64,000 nucleotides of DNA from Clostridium punense (lineage in GTDB: Bacteria; Bacillota; Clostridia; Clostridiales; Clostridiaceae). Shown here piece after piece: positions 44,647-53,528 of the stretch; the stretch's first letter is position 1; every line of letters starts with the position of its first letter. Location of the stretch: positions 124,001-188,000 of the forward strand of contig NZ_JAGGLL010000003.1 in assembly GCF_017874425.1 (NCBI RefSeq), read 5' to 3'. The notes beneath the pieces are model-generated. The model did no database searches and had not been told where the DNA came from. It was given only the letters and a program-made list of their open reading frames with translations. Made by a program: the position numbers and the translations under genes.

Positions 44647-45822
44647 TTATAAGTAAGTAATCTCTACAATTTTGCCTAGGGATTTTAAAATTTCAACTAA
44701 TTCTTTTACAACCTTCATTTTAAGGTTAAATTCACTAGGAAATAGAGGGTTTTGATGAGCTGGGTTTACAGCCTGACCAACCCATATGTGAATATGGCTT
44801 CCATCTTCAATCAACATTCTACTAAGTTTAGTAGCTCCATCATTGCCTTCAATAGGGGAGGGGAGCTTCTTATTTTTCCTCTCTTCTAAGTAAATTGATA
44901 AAATATCTTTAGTCTTATTTAGAGTCAGTAATCCTTCTGTTAATAAGTCAATGCCCTCCATATAACCCATTGGTGGTACTTCGGGATTATAGTTTTCCAT
45001 ATCTATAGTTATAGGTTTTTTTAGGGCAGAGGACACAATATTAGCAGTGGTTCCACCACATAGCACTTTCTTGCCTACGCAATTTTTGATAGCATTAATT
45101 AATATAGTGTCATCTTCTTTCTTTTTAGGTGGGCCTGTAAAGATATTTAAATACTCAGCTTTTTTCAATTTGATTGTTACTACGGTGGTGTCATCTCCTG
45201 GCTTGTCATCGTATAAGTTTTTACATACTTCTAATAAATGTCTACAGATATTTTCTGAAGTTTTTTCTTTATTTACTAGATTTTTTAGGAAGTCATTAAT
45301 ATGTTCCCATTGCCAACCTAGATTTAACAATTGACCTACACCAGCATGTACAGCACCATCACTTACGATAGTAAGCATATCATTTTCTCCCATATAAAAA
45401 TTAGTTTCGTAAATTACTTTGTTATTTATTTGTCTTTCTTTTTTAAAAAGACTTCCTTCTCTTCCGCCTCTGTAAAAAAATACTGGGGGATTATCATATT
45501 CTACCATATAAACTTCACCATTATTTCTAATGTTAAGTATTGTAAAAGTAGAGTAGGCAAGTTTTCTTACCTGACACTCTGGGAGAGTATTTGTTATTGT
45601 ATCAATAGTTTCCTCTATGGTAGCACCTTCTTTTAACATAGTTATTGCAATCTTCGAGGTTAATGTTGCTAAAATGTTAGCCTTTACACCGCTGCCAAGA
45701 CCATCAGACATTACTACAATAAGGCCATCTTCTGTGGTAACTACTTCTACATTGTCTCCACAAAGCTCTTCACCAAACTTATTTAAACTAAAATTTGCGA
45801 CATCTATATAATATGTTTTCAT
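44647..45822 (-). CDS. SpoIIE/PP2C-family serine phosphatase, hydrogenase-linked
   Basis: A 391-residue protein with a PPM phosphatase domain (about 1-220): VVMSDGLGSG with the metal-binding Asp, IVSDGAVHAG and PGDDTTVVTIK. Residues about 225-391 are a second, unassigned alpha/beta region. It overlaps the stop of the hydrogenase-like gene by four bases (ATGA), so translation is coupled. PP2C phosphatases accompany group C, putatively sensory [FeFe] hydrogenases. The likely role is to turn the hydrogenase signal into dephosphorylation of an unknown protein. Confidence 0.88.
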   Translation of the reverse strand: MKTYYIDVANFSLNKFGEELCGDNVEVVTTEDGLIVVMSDGLGSGVKANILATLTSKIAITMLKEGATIEETIDTITNTLPECQVRKLAYSTFTILNIRNNGEVYMVEYDNPPVFFYRGGREGSLFKKERQINNKVIYETNFYMGENDMLTIVSDGAVHAGVGQLLNLGWQWEHINDFLKNLVNKEKTSENICRHLLEVCKNLYDDKPGDDTTVVTIKLKKAEYLNIFTGPPKKKEDDTILINAIKNCVGKKVLCGGTTANIVSSALKKPITIDMENYNPEVPPMGYMEGIDLLTEGLLTLNKTKDILSIYLEERKNKKLPSPIEGNDGATKLSRMLIEDGSHIHIWVGQAVNPAHQNPLFPSEFNLKMKVVKELVEILKSLGKIVEITYL

Positions 45823-47525
45823 ACTTCCTTTTCCTCTTGTAAAACTTTTTTTAACTTCATCAAGGCCACCTTAGTTTCAGCGGTGGTTTCACCAAGGAGA
45901 CTTGCAATTTCTTGTGCTACTCTCATTTGTTTATCTATAATGCTTTGAGTTACATCTAATGCATTATGTTTTAATTCTGAAAGTTGTAATTTTCTTTTTT
46001 CTTCATCCGTAATATCTGTATATATAACAAGTAGACTTGAATGTTTCTCCATGTAAATAATACTTCTATAGGCATGATAGTTATATTCGCTATAAAACAC
46101 CTTTTCTTTAATCATGCTTTGCTTAGACTTTGCTACTAATTCAAAGTCCTTGTCCTGAATTATGCTAGAAATAGGCTTATCCTTAAGTTGTTCTTTAGCC
46201 ATGGAAAAAAGTTTTTCACCAATTGGGTTTACTTCTTTAATTTTTAGATTTGTATCTAGAAATAGTATTACGTTTGGTGAGTGAGTAAAAATTTCATTTG
46301 TTGTTCTCTCAGCCATGCTTCTCATGTAAGGAACACACATTTCTATTTGAGACATTCCTTGAGATACTGCTATAGCCTTTTCATAGCAAGTATTATATCC
46401 ACAAGCACCGCAGTTTAACTCATCTTCTTTGTCATATTTGCCCATTTTATTCAAGATTTCATATATTTCTTCTTCGCTTGGCTTATGAAGTTGCATGGAT
46501 TTATTTTTAAAACTCCTATACAAAGGCTTCTTTACTTCTAGGTTATAGTTTGTACCTTTTTCTTTAACAGCCTTAATTCCATTTTGAATCCTTTGAATTC
46601 TGGTATATACACTTTCATTGGAAGTTGATCCCCCTGGCCCACCAAGACAACTCTCATTACAAGCACTTAACTCTACACACACCTTAGTTAGATTACCTTT
46701 TTTTAGTTCTTCTAAGAGAGTCTTACAATTATCTATGCCATGTACTCTTATGGAATCTAAATTTTTACTTTTTAGAGTAGGGGAGATAGCTTTTAAAATT
46801 CCACCTACAACGGGGTAATAATCACCACGTACAGAGCCTGCATAATCCATTACATTATCTTCACAAGAATTATAATCTATATCTTCTTCCTTTAACCACT
46901 TTACAATTTCATCAAAGGTAAGCACTGCATCTATAATACCCATATTTTCTTCAGATAAAGCCTCACATTTTTTAGAAATGCATGGACCGATAAACACTAT
47001 ATAGGGATTATCATATCTTTCTCTAATGCTAACCGCATGAGCAACCATAGGAGACACAATTGGAATTACACTAGGAATTAATTCTGGGTAATATTTTTCT
47101 ATGAGCATCATAACAGAAGGACAGCAACTTGTTAAAAATTCTGTTTTATCACTAGAAGTGATTATTTTCTCATACTCACGGGATACTAACTCCGCTCCAA
47201 TTGAAACTTCCTCAACATAAGAAAATCCAAGTTCATAAAGTGCGGTTACAACTTTTGAGGAATATTTAAAGAAGCCTCTGAATGCAGGTGCTATCTGTGC
47301 GATAACCTTTCTATTATTTTTAATAGCTTCTTTTACGATGTCTACATCCGATAGGACATTTCTAGCATTCTGAGGACATACTACGAGACATTGTCCGCAA
47401 GCTACACAGCGATTTTCTATAATTTGAGCTTGGTCATTTTTAACTTCTATAGCTTTAACATTGCAAGTTCTTACACATTTGTAACAGTTTTTACAGTTTG
47501 CTGAGGAGAAATTCATTACTTGCAT
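45819..47525 (-). CDS. Sensory-type [FeFe]-hydrogenase-like protein with PAS domain
   Basis: A 568-residue protein. Residues 11-50 form an 8-Cys two-cluster ferredoxin domain. The H-cluster domain has altered but ligand-complete motifs: TSCCPSV (Cys134, Cys135), GPCISKK (Cys182) and ACNESC (Cys289, Cys293). Residues 372-397 hold a four-Cys Fe-S_4 motif (CGACGYNTC plus Cys397), followed by a PAS domain (about 410-515) and a coiled tail. This order is that of group C hydrogenases thought to sense H2 or redox state. It overlaps a phosphatase gene downstream and a thioredoxin-like ferredoxin gene upstream. No maturation genes are in the window. Confidence 0.9.
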   Translation of the reverse strand: MQVMNFSSANCKNCYKCVRTCNVKAIEVKNDQAQIIENRCVACGQCLVVCPQNARNVLSDVDIVKEAIKNNRKVIAQIAPAFRGFFKYSSKVVTALYELGFSYVEEVSIGAELVSREYEKIITSSDKTEFLTSCCPSVMMLIEKYYPELIPSVIPIVSPMVAHAVSIRERYDNPYIVFIGPCISKKCEALSEENMGIIDAVLTFDEIVKWLKEEDIDYNSCEDNVMDYAGSVRGDYYPVVGGILKAISPTLKSKNLDSIRVHGIDNCKTLLEELKKGNLTKVCVELSACNESCLGGPGGSTSNESVYTRIQRIQNGIKAVKEKGTNYNLEVKKPLYRSFKNKSMQLHKPSEEEIYEILNKMGKYDKEDELNCGACGYNTCYEKAIAVSQGMSQIEMCVPYMRSMAERTTNEIFTHSPNVILFLDTNLKIKEVNPIGEKLFSMAKEQLKDKPISSIIQDKDFELVAKSKQSMIKEKVFYSEYNYHAYRSIIYMEKHSSLLVIYTDITDEEKRKLQLSELKHNALDVTQSIIDKQMRVAQEIASLLGETTAETKVALMKLKKVLQEEKEV

Positions 47526-47770
47526 TATTCCACCTTCTTCTTTATATAAGTATTAAAGAATTCGTCTACATTATTAAAGTCAACCCCAAATATATCTGTT
47601 TCATCAATTTCAACAGAAACAGCATTGGTGCAATGTCCTAAACAAAAGGCTGCTTTTAATTCAACTTTATCCTTTAGGTTATTTAATTCAATTAATTCTT
47701 TTATCCGATTTATTACTTTATGGGATCCTTTTACATAACATGCACTACCAACACAAACTTTTACTACCAT
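47525..47770 (-). CDS. Thioredoxin-like [2Fe-2S] ferredoxin (NuoE-like)
   Basis: An 81-residue protein with the NuoE/HydC-type [2Fe-2S] pattern: CVGSACYVKG (Cys6, Cys11) and AFCLGHC (two more Cys). It is the stand-alone thioredoxin-like fold that passes electrons to larger Fe-S proteins. Its stop overlaps the hydrogenase-like start by one base (TAATG), making it the obvious redox partner. GGGGATGGTGAG precedes the ATG. Confidence 0.88.
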   Translation of the reverse strand: MVVKVCVGSACYVKGSHKVINRIKELIELNNLKDKVELKAAFCLGHCTNAVSVEIDETDIFGVDFNNVDEFFNTYIKKKVE

Positions 47771-47865
47771 AACTCACCATCCCCTTTATGAAACTATAAT
47801 TAAATTATAGAATTTTGTTAAAGTTTAGTCAATTATAAGTGGAGTAAAAATGAAAGTTAAATAAG

Positions 47866-47905
47866 AAAAACACTGCACAAGCATTATGCTTCCGCAGTGT
47901 TTTAA
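47866..47905 (-). terminator. Terminator of the ABC exporter operon
   Basis: AAAAACACTGC (47866-47876) pairs with GCAGTGTTTT (47894-47903), just past the stop of the second ABC gene. Confidence 0.78.
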
Positions 47906-47912
47906 AAACATA

Positions 47913-49700
47913 TTACGCACCTTCGTTTAAAAATCTATATTGTGCCATATAAAGATTATAGTAGAATCCTTTTCTTCTAATTAGCTCATCATGAGTTCCT
48001 GCTTCAATAATAGTACCATTATCAATAACCATAATCTTATCACAGTCTCTAATGGTTGAAAGTCTATGAGCTATTACAAATGATGTTCTTCCATGAAGTA
48101 ATTTGTTAATACCCTTTTGAACCAAAATCTCAGTGGCGGTATCAATATTAGAGGTTGCCTCATCTAATATTAATATCCTTGGATTAGCCAGTAAAGCTCT
48201 TGCAAAAGAAATGAGTTGACGTTGTCCTACTGAAAGTCTAGATCCTCTTTCATTTACTTGAGTATCATAACCATTTTCTAATTGCATTATAAATTCATGG
48301 GCATTAACAGCTTTAGCAGCCTCAATAATTTCTTCCTCAGTAGCATCTAACTTACCGTATCTTATATTTTCTTTAATAGTATCAGAAAATAAAAATGTAT
48401 CTTGAAGCATGATCCCCATTTGGCTTCTTAGTGAGTTAAGATTAACATCTTTTACATTTTTACCATCAATCAATACTTCTCCCTTGTTAGTATCATAAAA
48501 CCTACTAACTAAACTTGTAATCGTAGTTTTTCCTGCCCCCGTTGGCCCAACCAAGGCAATGGTTTCGCCAGGTTTTATTTTGAAACTAACATTATGAAGT
48601 ACAGGTATATGCTTTTCATAACCAAAAGTAACATTTTTAAATTCTACAGTACCTTTAATTAAAGGCATTATCTCATTTGATTCTAAGTCCTCAATGTCTG
48701 GATTAATATCCATAATCTCAAATATTCTTTCTGCTGCTGCGAAGTTTGTTATTAAAGTATTATAGAAAGACGCTATATTCAAAATAGGCCTCCAAAACAT
48801 ACCAGAATACGATATAAATGCAGCAATAGTACCAATAGTTACACTACCAGTCTGTGAAAGTTTAGCTCCGTACCAAAAGATTAATATAGAGCTAAGTCCC
48901 CAAGAAAAGTCCACAATTGGCCAAAAAAAATCGTTATAGAATACCGCATTAACAAAGGAATCCATTAGATCATTCACTGAGTTCTTAAAGCTCTTAGAAA
49001 TTTCTTTTTCATAAGTGAAATTTTGAATAATTCTAATACCTGAAAAGGACTCATGGGTAAAACCATTCAAATTAGAACGTTTTTGTCTATAAACTTGCCA
49101 CTTTGAGCGTATAAATACCTGTAATCCAAATAAAGCCACAAACAGCAATGGGAGTACAGTTATAGAAATAAGTGCAAGACTAGGATTTAAATAAAACATT
49201 ATTGCCGCCACTGATATAATAGTTAAAGTTTGTGGTATTAAAGTAGTTACAGCATTTGAAAATAGTTCTGAAAGAGAGTTTACGTCTCCAACAACTCTAG
49301 CAAGTATCTTTCCTACAGGTCTGTCATCAAAGAAGGAAAAAGATAGTTTTTGTATATGAACATAAAGTTCTTGTCTTATATTTAACAATATATTATTAGT
49401 AATTTTATTCATTTGTAGTATAGATGCTCTTTGCGAATACATACTTACAATATTTAAAGCTAATAAAACACCACTAATTACTAACATCCCAACAATGTTT
49501 TTTGTATCAATGTAGTTATCAATAGCAATTTGAAGAATCATTGGACTTAATAATCCACTAATCATGATAACTATCATCAAAAGCAATATAAATATAACTT
49601 TTATCTTAAAAGGTCTAAGGTAACTTATTAATCTTAAAAATATTTCTTTATTTTTTAAAGATATTACTTTTTCATCTTGTTTTACTGTGTTCTTTGCCAA
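47913..49700 (-). CDS. Heterodimeric ABC exporter half, canonical Walker B subunit
   Basis: A 595-residue type IV ABC half-transporter: six-helix transmembrane domain (about 30-320) and nucleotide-binding domain (about 355-590). Walker A is GPTGAGKTT, the Q-loop is LQDTFLF, Walker B is ILILDEATS with the catalytic Glu, and the H-loop is IAHRLS. The signature is LSVGQ instead of LSGGQ, as in one partner of heterodimeric exporters such as BmrCD, LmrCD and TM287/288. TTG start; its ribosome site GAGGAGG lies in the end of the upstream partner gene. A multidrug or peptide/lipid substrate is likely. Confidence 0.92.
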   Translation of the reverse strand: MAKNTVKQDEKVISLKNKEIFLRLISYLRPFKIKVIFILLLMIVIMISGLLSPMILQIAIDNYIDTKNIVGMLVISGVLLALNIVSMYSQRASILQMNKITNNILLNIRQELYVHIQKLSFSFFDDRPVGKILARVVGDVNSLSELFSNAVTTLIPQTLTIISVAAIMFYLNPSLALISITVLPLLFVALFGLQVFIRSKWQVYRQKRSNLNGFTHESFSGIRIIQNFTYEKEISKSFKNSVNDLMDSFVNAVFYNDFFWPIVDFSWGLSSILIFWYGAKLSQTGSVTIGTIAAFISYSGMFWRPILNIASFYNTLITNFAAAERIFEIMDINPDIEDLESNEIMPLIKGTVEFKNVTFGYEKHIPVLHNVSFKIKPGETIALVGPTGAGKTTITSLVSRFYDTNKGEVLIDGKNVKDVNLNSLRSQMGIMLQDTFLFSDTIKENIRYGKLDATEEEIIEAAKAVNAHEFIMQLENGYDTQVNERGSRLSVGQRQLISFARALLANPRILILDEATSNIDTATEILVQKGINKLLHGRTSFVIAHRLSTIRDCDKIMVIDNGTIIEAGTHDELIRRKGFYYNLYMAQYRFLNEGA

Positions 49701-51440
49701 TTAGGACACCTCCTCTTCACTTAGTGATAAAAAGTCTTTAAATTGAGTCCTGTAAATTTCATAGTATTTACCTTGTTGTTCTAGTAAGCTATTATGATTT
49801 CCTACCTCGACAATTTCACCATCTTCCATGTAAATAATTATATCAGCATTTTTAACAGCTGAAATTCTATGAGCAATAATAAAGGTAGTAACTTTTTTAT
49901 CACTGTGGTACAAATTATTTAAAAGTTCATACTCTGTCTCCATATCCAGGGCAGAAGTAGAGTCATCTAATATTAGTATAGAGCAGTCGCGAATTAAAGC
50001 TCTCGCTATGCATAGCCTTTGTTTTTGTCCTCCAGAAAGCCCAACACCTCTTTCACCAATTAAAGTATCATAACCTTCTTCCAACTCGTTGATAAATTCT
50101 TCAGCACAAGCTGTTGCACATGCTTCTTTGATTTCATCTAAAGTAGCGTCAGCCTTACCGTATCTAATATTATTTTCAATAGTATCTGAAAACAAGAAGG
50201 AGTCTTGGGGAACAATAGATACAGATTTTCTAAGAGTAGTTAAGTCAATATCTTTAATATCCACTCCATCAATCTTTAAACTTCCTTTGAATATATCATA
50301 ATTTCTATTAATAAGACTAATTAAGGAAGATTTACCTGATCCTGTTGTACCCATTATAGCAACTGTACTTCCAGCTTTAATGTCTAAATTGATGTTTTTA
50401 AGCACTGGTTTTTCTTTATAACTAAAGAATACTTGTTCAAAGCTAATATTTCCTTCGATATTCTCTAAATTAATTGGATTATTACTATTTTTAACTGCTG
50501 GTTTAACCTCAAGGATTTTTTCTATCTTTTTTGCAGAAGCACTACTTTGAGATAGTAAGCTTATAAGCCATCCAAGCATTCTCATTGGCCATATTAAGAG
50601 CCATAGGTAGTTGATGAAGGCAAGAAGAGTTCCTACCGTCATTGAACCCTTGATTACTAAAATACCGCCAAAGCAAGTAACAAGTACTATTGATAAGTTG
50701 CCTAGAAATTCTTCAATGGGATAGAATTTTCCCCATACTTTTGCACGTTCCATATTTAAGTCAAAATTCTTACTGTTAAATTTTAAAAACTTTAATATTT
50801 CATGCTTTTCTCTTGCAAAAGCCTTTACTAATTTAACACCAGCAATATTTTCTTGAGCAGTAGTGTTAAGTTGTGCAGTATGATCACTAATTTTCTCAAA
50901 AACTTTATCAAGATGCTTTTCAAGTTTTATTGTAATAAATGCAATCACCGGCATTGTAATTAGTGCAATAACAGTTAGAAGTAAATTTATTCTAATGAGT
51001 AAAATGGATGCTAAAAGGAAATAAACTATATTTTCAATAAATAGTCTAAGTCCAAAGCCTAGAACCATCCAAATATTATCTACATCTTCTCCAACTCTTG
51101 ACATAAGCTCTCCAGTGTTCATATCATCGAAATAAGAGAAAGATAAACTTTCAATATGGTTAAAAACCTTTTGCTTTAATTCTTTTGCAACTTTTGACGC
51201 AAGAAAATCAAAAAGAAATTCCTTTAGATAGCCAAAAATAAACTTTACTAAAGTTATACCTGCTATACCTAGAAGGACTGTAGATAATAAGTTGTATTGT
51301 CCATTCATAATAATATCGTCAGTAAAGACTTTAATTAAATATGGATTAATTAAGTCTACTGCAATAACAATAATCATAGACAAAGTACCTAAAAAGGTTA
51401 GTAGTTTGTGATTCTTAGTGTAGCTTAAAATTCTTTTCAT
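49701..51440 (-). CDS. Heterodimeric ABC exporter half, degenerate Walker B subunit
   Basis: A 579-residue half-transporter with the same domain order. Walker A is GTTGSGKSS, the signature is canonical LSGGQ, and the H-loop is IAHRIS. Walker B reads LILDDSTSALD: Asp replaces the catalytic Glu. Together with the partner's LSVGQ this gives one ATP site that hydrolyses and one that is degenerate, the hallmark of BmrCD-type heterodimers. It is first in the operon, behind AGGGGGCG, preceded by a leader peptide ORF and two terminators. Drug-inducible efflux is the likely role. Confidence 0.92.
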   Translation of the reverse strand: MKRILSYTKNHKLLTFLGTLSMIIVIAVDLINPYLIKVFTDDIIMNGQYNLLSTVLLGIAGITLVKFIFGYLKEFLFDFLASKVAKELKQKVFNHIESLSFSYFDDMNTGELMSRVGEDVDNIWMVLGFGLRLFIENIVYFLLASILLIRINLLLTVIALITMPVIAFITIKLEKHLDKVFEKISDHTAQLNTTAQENIAGVKLVKAFAREKHEILKFLKFNSKNFDLNMERAKVWGKFYPIEEFLGNLSIVLVTCFGGILVIKGSMTVGTLLAFINYLWLLIWPMRMLGWLISLLSQSSASAKKIEKILEVKPAVKNSNNPINLENIEGNISFEQVFFSYKEKPVLKNINLDIKAGSTVAIMGTTGSGKSSLISLINRNYDIFKGSLKIDGVDIKDIDLTTLRKSVSIVPQDSFLFSDTIENNIRYGKADATLDEIKEACATACAEEFINELEEGYDTLIGERGVGLSGGQKQRLCIARALIRDCSILILDDSTSALDMETEYELLNNLYHSDKKVTTFIIAHRISAVKNADIIIYMEDGEIVEVGNHNSLLEQQGKYYEIYRTQFKDFLSLSEEEVS

Positions 51441-51474
51441 AATATTCGCCCCCTTAGTGTGCTGCTACCCTACA

Positions 51475-51521
51475 ATAAAAAGCCATAATCCAACAACCAC
51501 AAGGTTAGGATTATGGCTTAA
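51475..51521 (-). terminator. Second leader terminator of the ABC exporter operon
   Basis: On the minus strand AAGCCATAATCC pairs with GGATTATGGCTT and a TTTTATT run follows, 35 bases before the ABC start codon. Confidence 0.82.
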
Positions 51522-51534
51522 TTCATATATACAT

Positions 51535-51563
51535 AAAAAGACCTAGGGTATTACCCTAGGTCT
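51535..51563 (-). terminator. First leader terminator (attenuator) of the ABC exporter operon
   Basis: On the minus strand AGACCTAGGGT pairs with ACCCTAGGTCT and a TTTTT run follows. TAGGT near the end of the leader ORF could pair with ACCTA of its 5' arm as an antiterminator. Confidence 0.85.
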
Positions 51564-51586
51564 AGACATGCAAAATAAAAAGCTTT

Positions 51587-51670
51587 TTAAAAACCTAAAT
51601 TTTGAGGCAGGGTAAGATAATCGAATCTATTGAATTGTGATAAATTGGTATTAAGATTTATATTTAACAT
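51587..51670 (-). CDS. 27-residue leader peptide of the ABC exporter attenuator
   Basis: An ATG at 51670 is preceded by AGGAGGTAGGAAA and opens 27 codons ending in LPQNLGF and TAA. It is Asn- and Leu-rich (MLNINLNTNLSQFNRF at the start). It lies between a consensus promoter and two tandem terminators upstream of a heterodimeric ABC exporter. This layout matches ribosome-mediated attenuation as described for bmrB-bmrCD in Bacillus, where drug-stalled ribosomes on the leader open the downstream terminator. Induction by a translation inhibitor is inferred. Confidence 0.75.
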   Translation of the reverse strand: MLNINLNTNLSQFNRFDYLTLPQNLGF

Positions 51671-51713
51671 TTTCCTACCTCCTAAAATTACTTGATAAAT
51701 TCACCATAATTAT

Positions 51714-51743
51714 ATTATAGCTTTGGCTAACAAAATATGTCAA
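51714..51743 (-). promoter_or_regulatory. Consensus sigma-A promoter of the ABC exporter leader
   Basis: On the minus strand a perfect TTGACA (51738-51743) and a perfect TATAAT (51714-51719) are 18 bases apart, about 45 bases before the leader start codon. A promoter this strong in front of a terminator fits constitutive start with regulated readthrough. Confidence 0.82.
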
Positions 51744-52015
51744 CAATTATTTTGTAATTTTTTGAAATTTCTTTATAGAGAAGCAACTTCAAGTATATGC
51801 ACTTCTTTGATGAAATACTTTCTCACCAAAAATCAAAATAAGTTCAAGAGAATATTTAAATAAGAGGTTTTAGCAATTGAAACGATTTATGTATTTATGA
51901 ACACATTGATTTTTAAGGTTGTTTATCTATATAATAGAATAAATGTATTGAACTATCACTAGGAAATGAAATTTATCAACTTTAACTTAGTTTAAAAATA
52001 TAAAAGGAGGATATT

Positions 52016-52558
52016 ATGAAATTATTTTTTTTGTCAGACATTCATGGTTCTTATAAATATGCAAAACAAGGAGTAGAGGCCTTTTTTAAGGAGAAAGCTG
52101 ACTATTTGATTATTTTAGGGGATATCTTATATCATGGACCACGAAATCCACTCCCTGAAGAGTATAATCCAAAAGAAGTTATAAGGTTACTAAATGATAT
52201 TAAGGAAAAGATTATTAGTGTTAGAGGAAATTGTGACAGCGAGGTAGACTCAATGGTTTTGGATTTTCCTATAATGGCAGACTATGCCTTTATACTCCAC
52301 AATAATAGAAAAATTTTCGCAACTCACGGTCATTTACATAATGAGGATAATTTACCTAGCTTATGCTCAGAGGATATATTAATCCACGGACACACCCATG
52401 TACCTATGGCAAAACAAGTGGAAAACATTTTCATATTCAACCCTGGATCTGTATCTCTTCCAAAAGAAAATCATCCTAATACATATGGAATTATTGAAGA
52501 GAATAAATTCTTTATCAAAACTCTTGATGGCAAAATTTATATGGAATTTGATATTTAA
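52016..52558 (+). CDS. YfcE/MJ0936-family metallophosphodiesterase
   Basis: A 180-residue calcineurin-like phosphoesterase with the full metal site: SDIHG (DxH), ILGDIL (GD), RGNCDSE (GNxD), THGHLH and GHTHVP. Length and order match YfcE, a Mn-dependent phosphodiesterase active on artificial phosphodiesters. The natural substrate is not settled. AAAGGAGG precedes the ATG; monocistronic with terminator. Confidence 0.93.
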   Translation: MKLFFLSDIHGSYKYAKQGVEAFFKEKADYLIILGDILYHGPRNPLPEEYNPKEVIRLLNDIKEKIISVRGNCDSEVDSMVLDFPIMADYAFILHNNRKIFATHGHLHNEDNLPSLCSEDILIHGHTHVPMAKQVENIFIFNPGSVSLPKENHPNTYGIIEENKFFIKTLDGKIYMEFDI

Positions 52559-52569
52559 GCATAAATGTA

Positions 52570-52606
52570 AAATAGAGTGACTTTTTTAGCCACTCTATTT
52601 CCTTTT
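52570..52606 (+). terminator. Intrinsic terminator after yfcE-like gene
   Basis: AAATAGAGTG (52570-52579) pairs with CACTCTATTT (52591-52600), followed by CCTTTT. Confidence 0.72.
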
Positions 52607-52656
52607 AAATAAATATAAAACCTATTATATAATATAAGCAAAATTTATAATGCTAA

Positions 52657-53109
52657 CTAATCTTCATTTAGCATACTAAAAACATAAGTAAACCTAGTTG
52701 CATGCTCTTGCTCATCTGTTATAATTTCGAAAAGCATATCTCTTAGGCCAATGTTTGGAAGCATAGATTGAATTTTTCTATATAACTCAACCGCTGCTAA
52801 TTCTCCATTTATACTTGTTTCTACCGCATCAATTAATTCATCATATTCTTCAACTTCAGGAATTGGAATATCAATTTGTTTTCCAGTTAATTGATAAAAA
52901 ATGTACTGGAACATCTTATAGTGTTTTCCTTCATCTTCATAAGCGAATCTAATTTGTTCCTTGATCTTGTCCTTTTTAGTCATATCCATCATCATTTTAT
53001 ACTTAACTCGGTCATGTCTTTCATCCTTCATTGCCTCAATGATTAAGTCAATTAAGTTTTTTGAAGTGTTCATATCATCCTTTATATCTCTGTAATTTTG
53101 TTGATACAC
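52657..53109 (-). CDS. Ferritin-like/rubrerythrin-type diiron protein
   Basis: A 150-residue four-helix protein with a GTG start behind AGGAGG. Carboxylate and His ligands of a ferritin-like diiron site are visible in EAMKDERHDR, YEDEGKHYKMF, GELAAVELY and ITDEQEHATRF. There is no rubredoxin domain, so it is an erythrin- or YciF-type short protein rather than full rubrerythrin. Peroxide or oxygen scavenging or iron handling is likely in an anaerobe. The 53110-53528 gap upstream is AT-rich and holds only its promoter region; nothing further was recognised. Confidence 0.85.
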   Translation of the reverse strand: MYQQNYRDIKDDMNTSKNLIDLIIEAMKDERHDRVKYKMMMDMTKKDKIKEQIRFAYEDEGKHYKMFQYIFYQLTGKQIDIPIPEVEEYDELIDAVETSINGELAAVELYRKIQSMLPNIGLRDMLFEIITDEQEHATRFTYVFSMLNED

Positions 53110-53528
53110 AGGGTTTCCTCCTAAAAATTACTTTTGCATTAAAAGCATTACACTATATTATATGGTTTTTAAAAATATTTGTGACCAGTTAAAATATCAT
53201 AATATAATTTATGTTAATAGGTAAAAGTTTGTAATTATATAATAAAAACTCGTTTGAATTATTAACAATAACGACGTTCATATTAAATTAAACCTTGGTA
53301 TAAAAACAACAATTTTCCATAGAAATTTTAGCAACTATTGCTGATAAAAAATAGAGTTTTGTAGCATACTTTTATTAACTGTAAATTTAAATTTACATAT
53401 TTATGAATTTAATTTCGATTATGTTTTAACCTATAAAAATCTATAATTTATGCGTAAAAATAGTTATAGTAAACTAGATTTTTAATTATTAAAGTTGGTA
53501 TCTCTACAAGGTAAAGGAGTGTGCGTTT

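Noticed and set aside
45047-45811. Several plus-strand frames within the phosphatase gene
   Set aside because: Antisense shadows of a well supported coding sequence.
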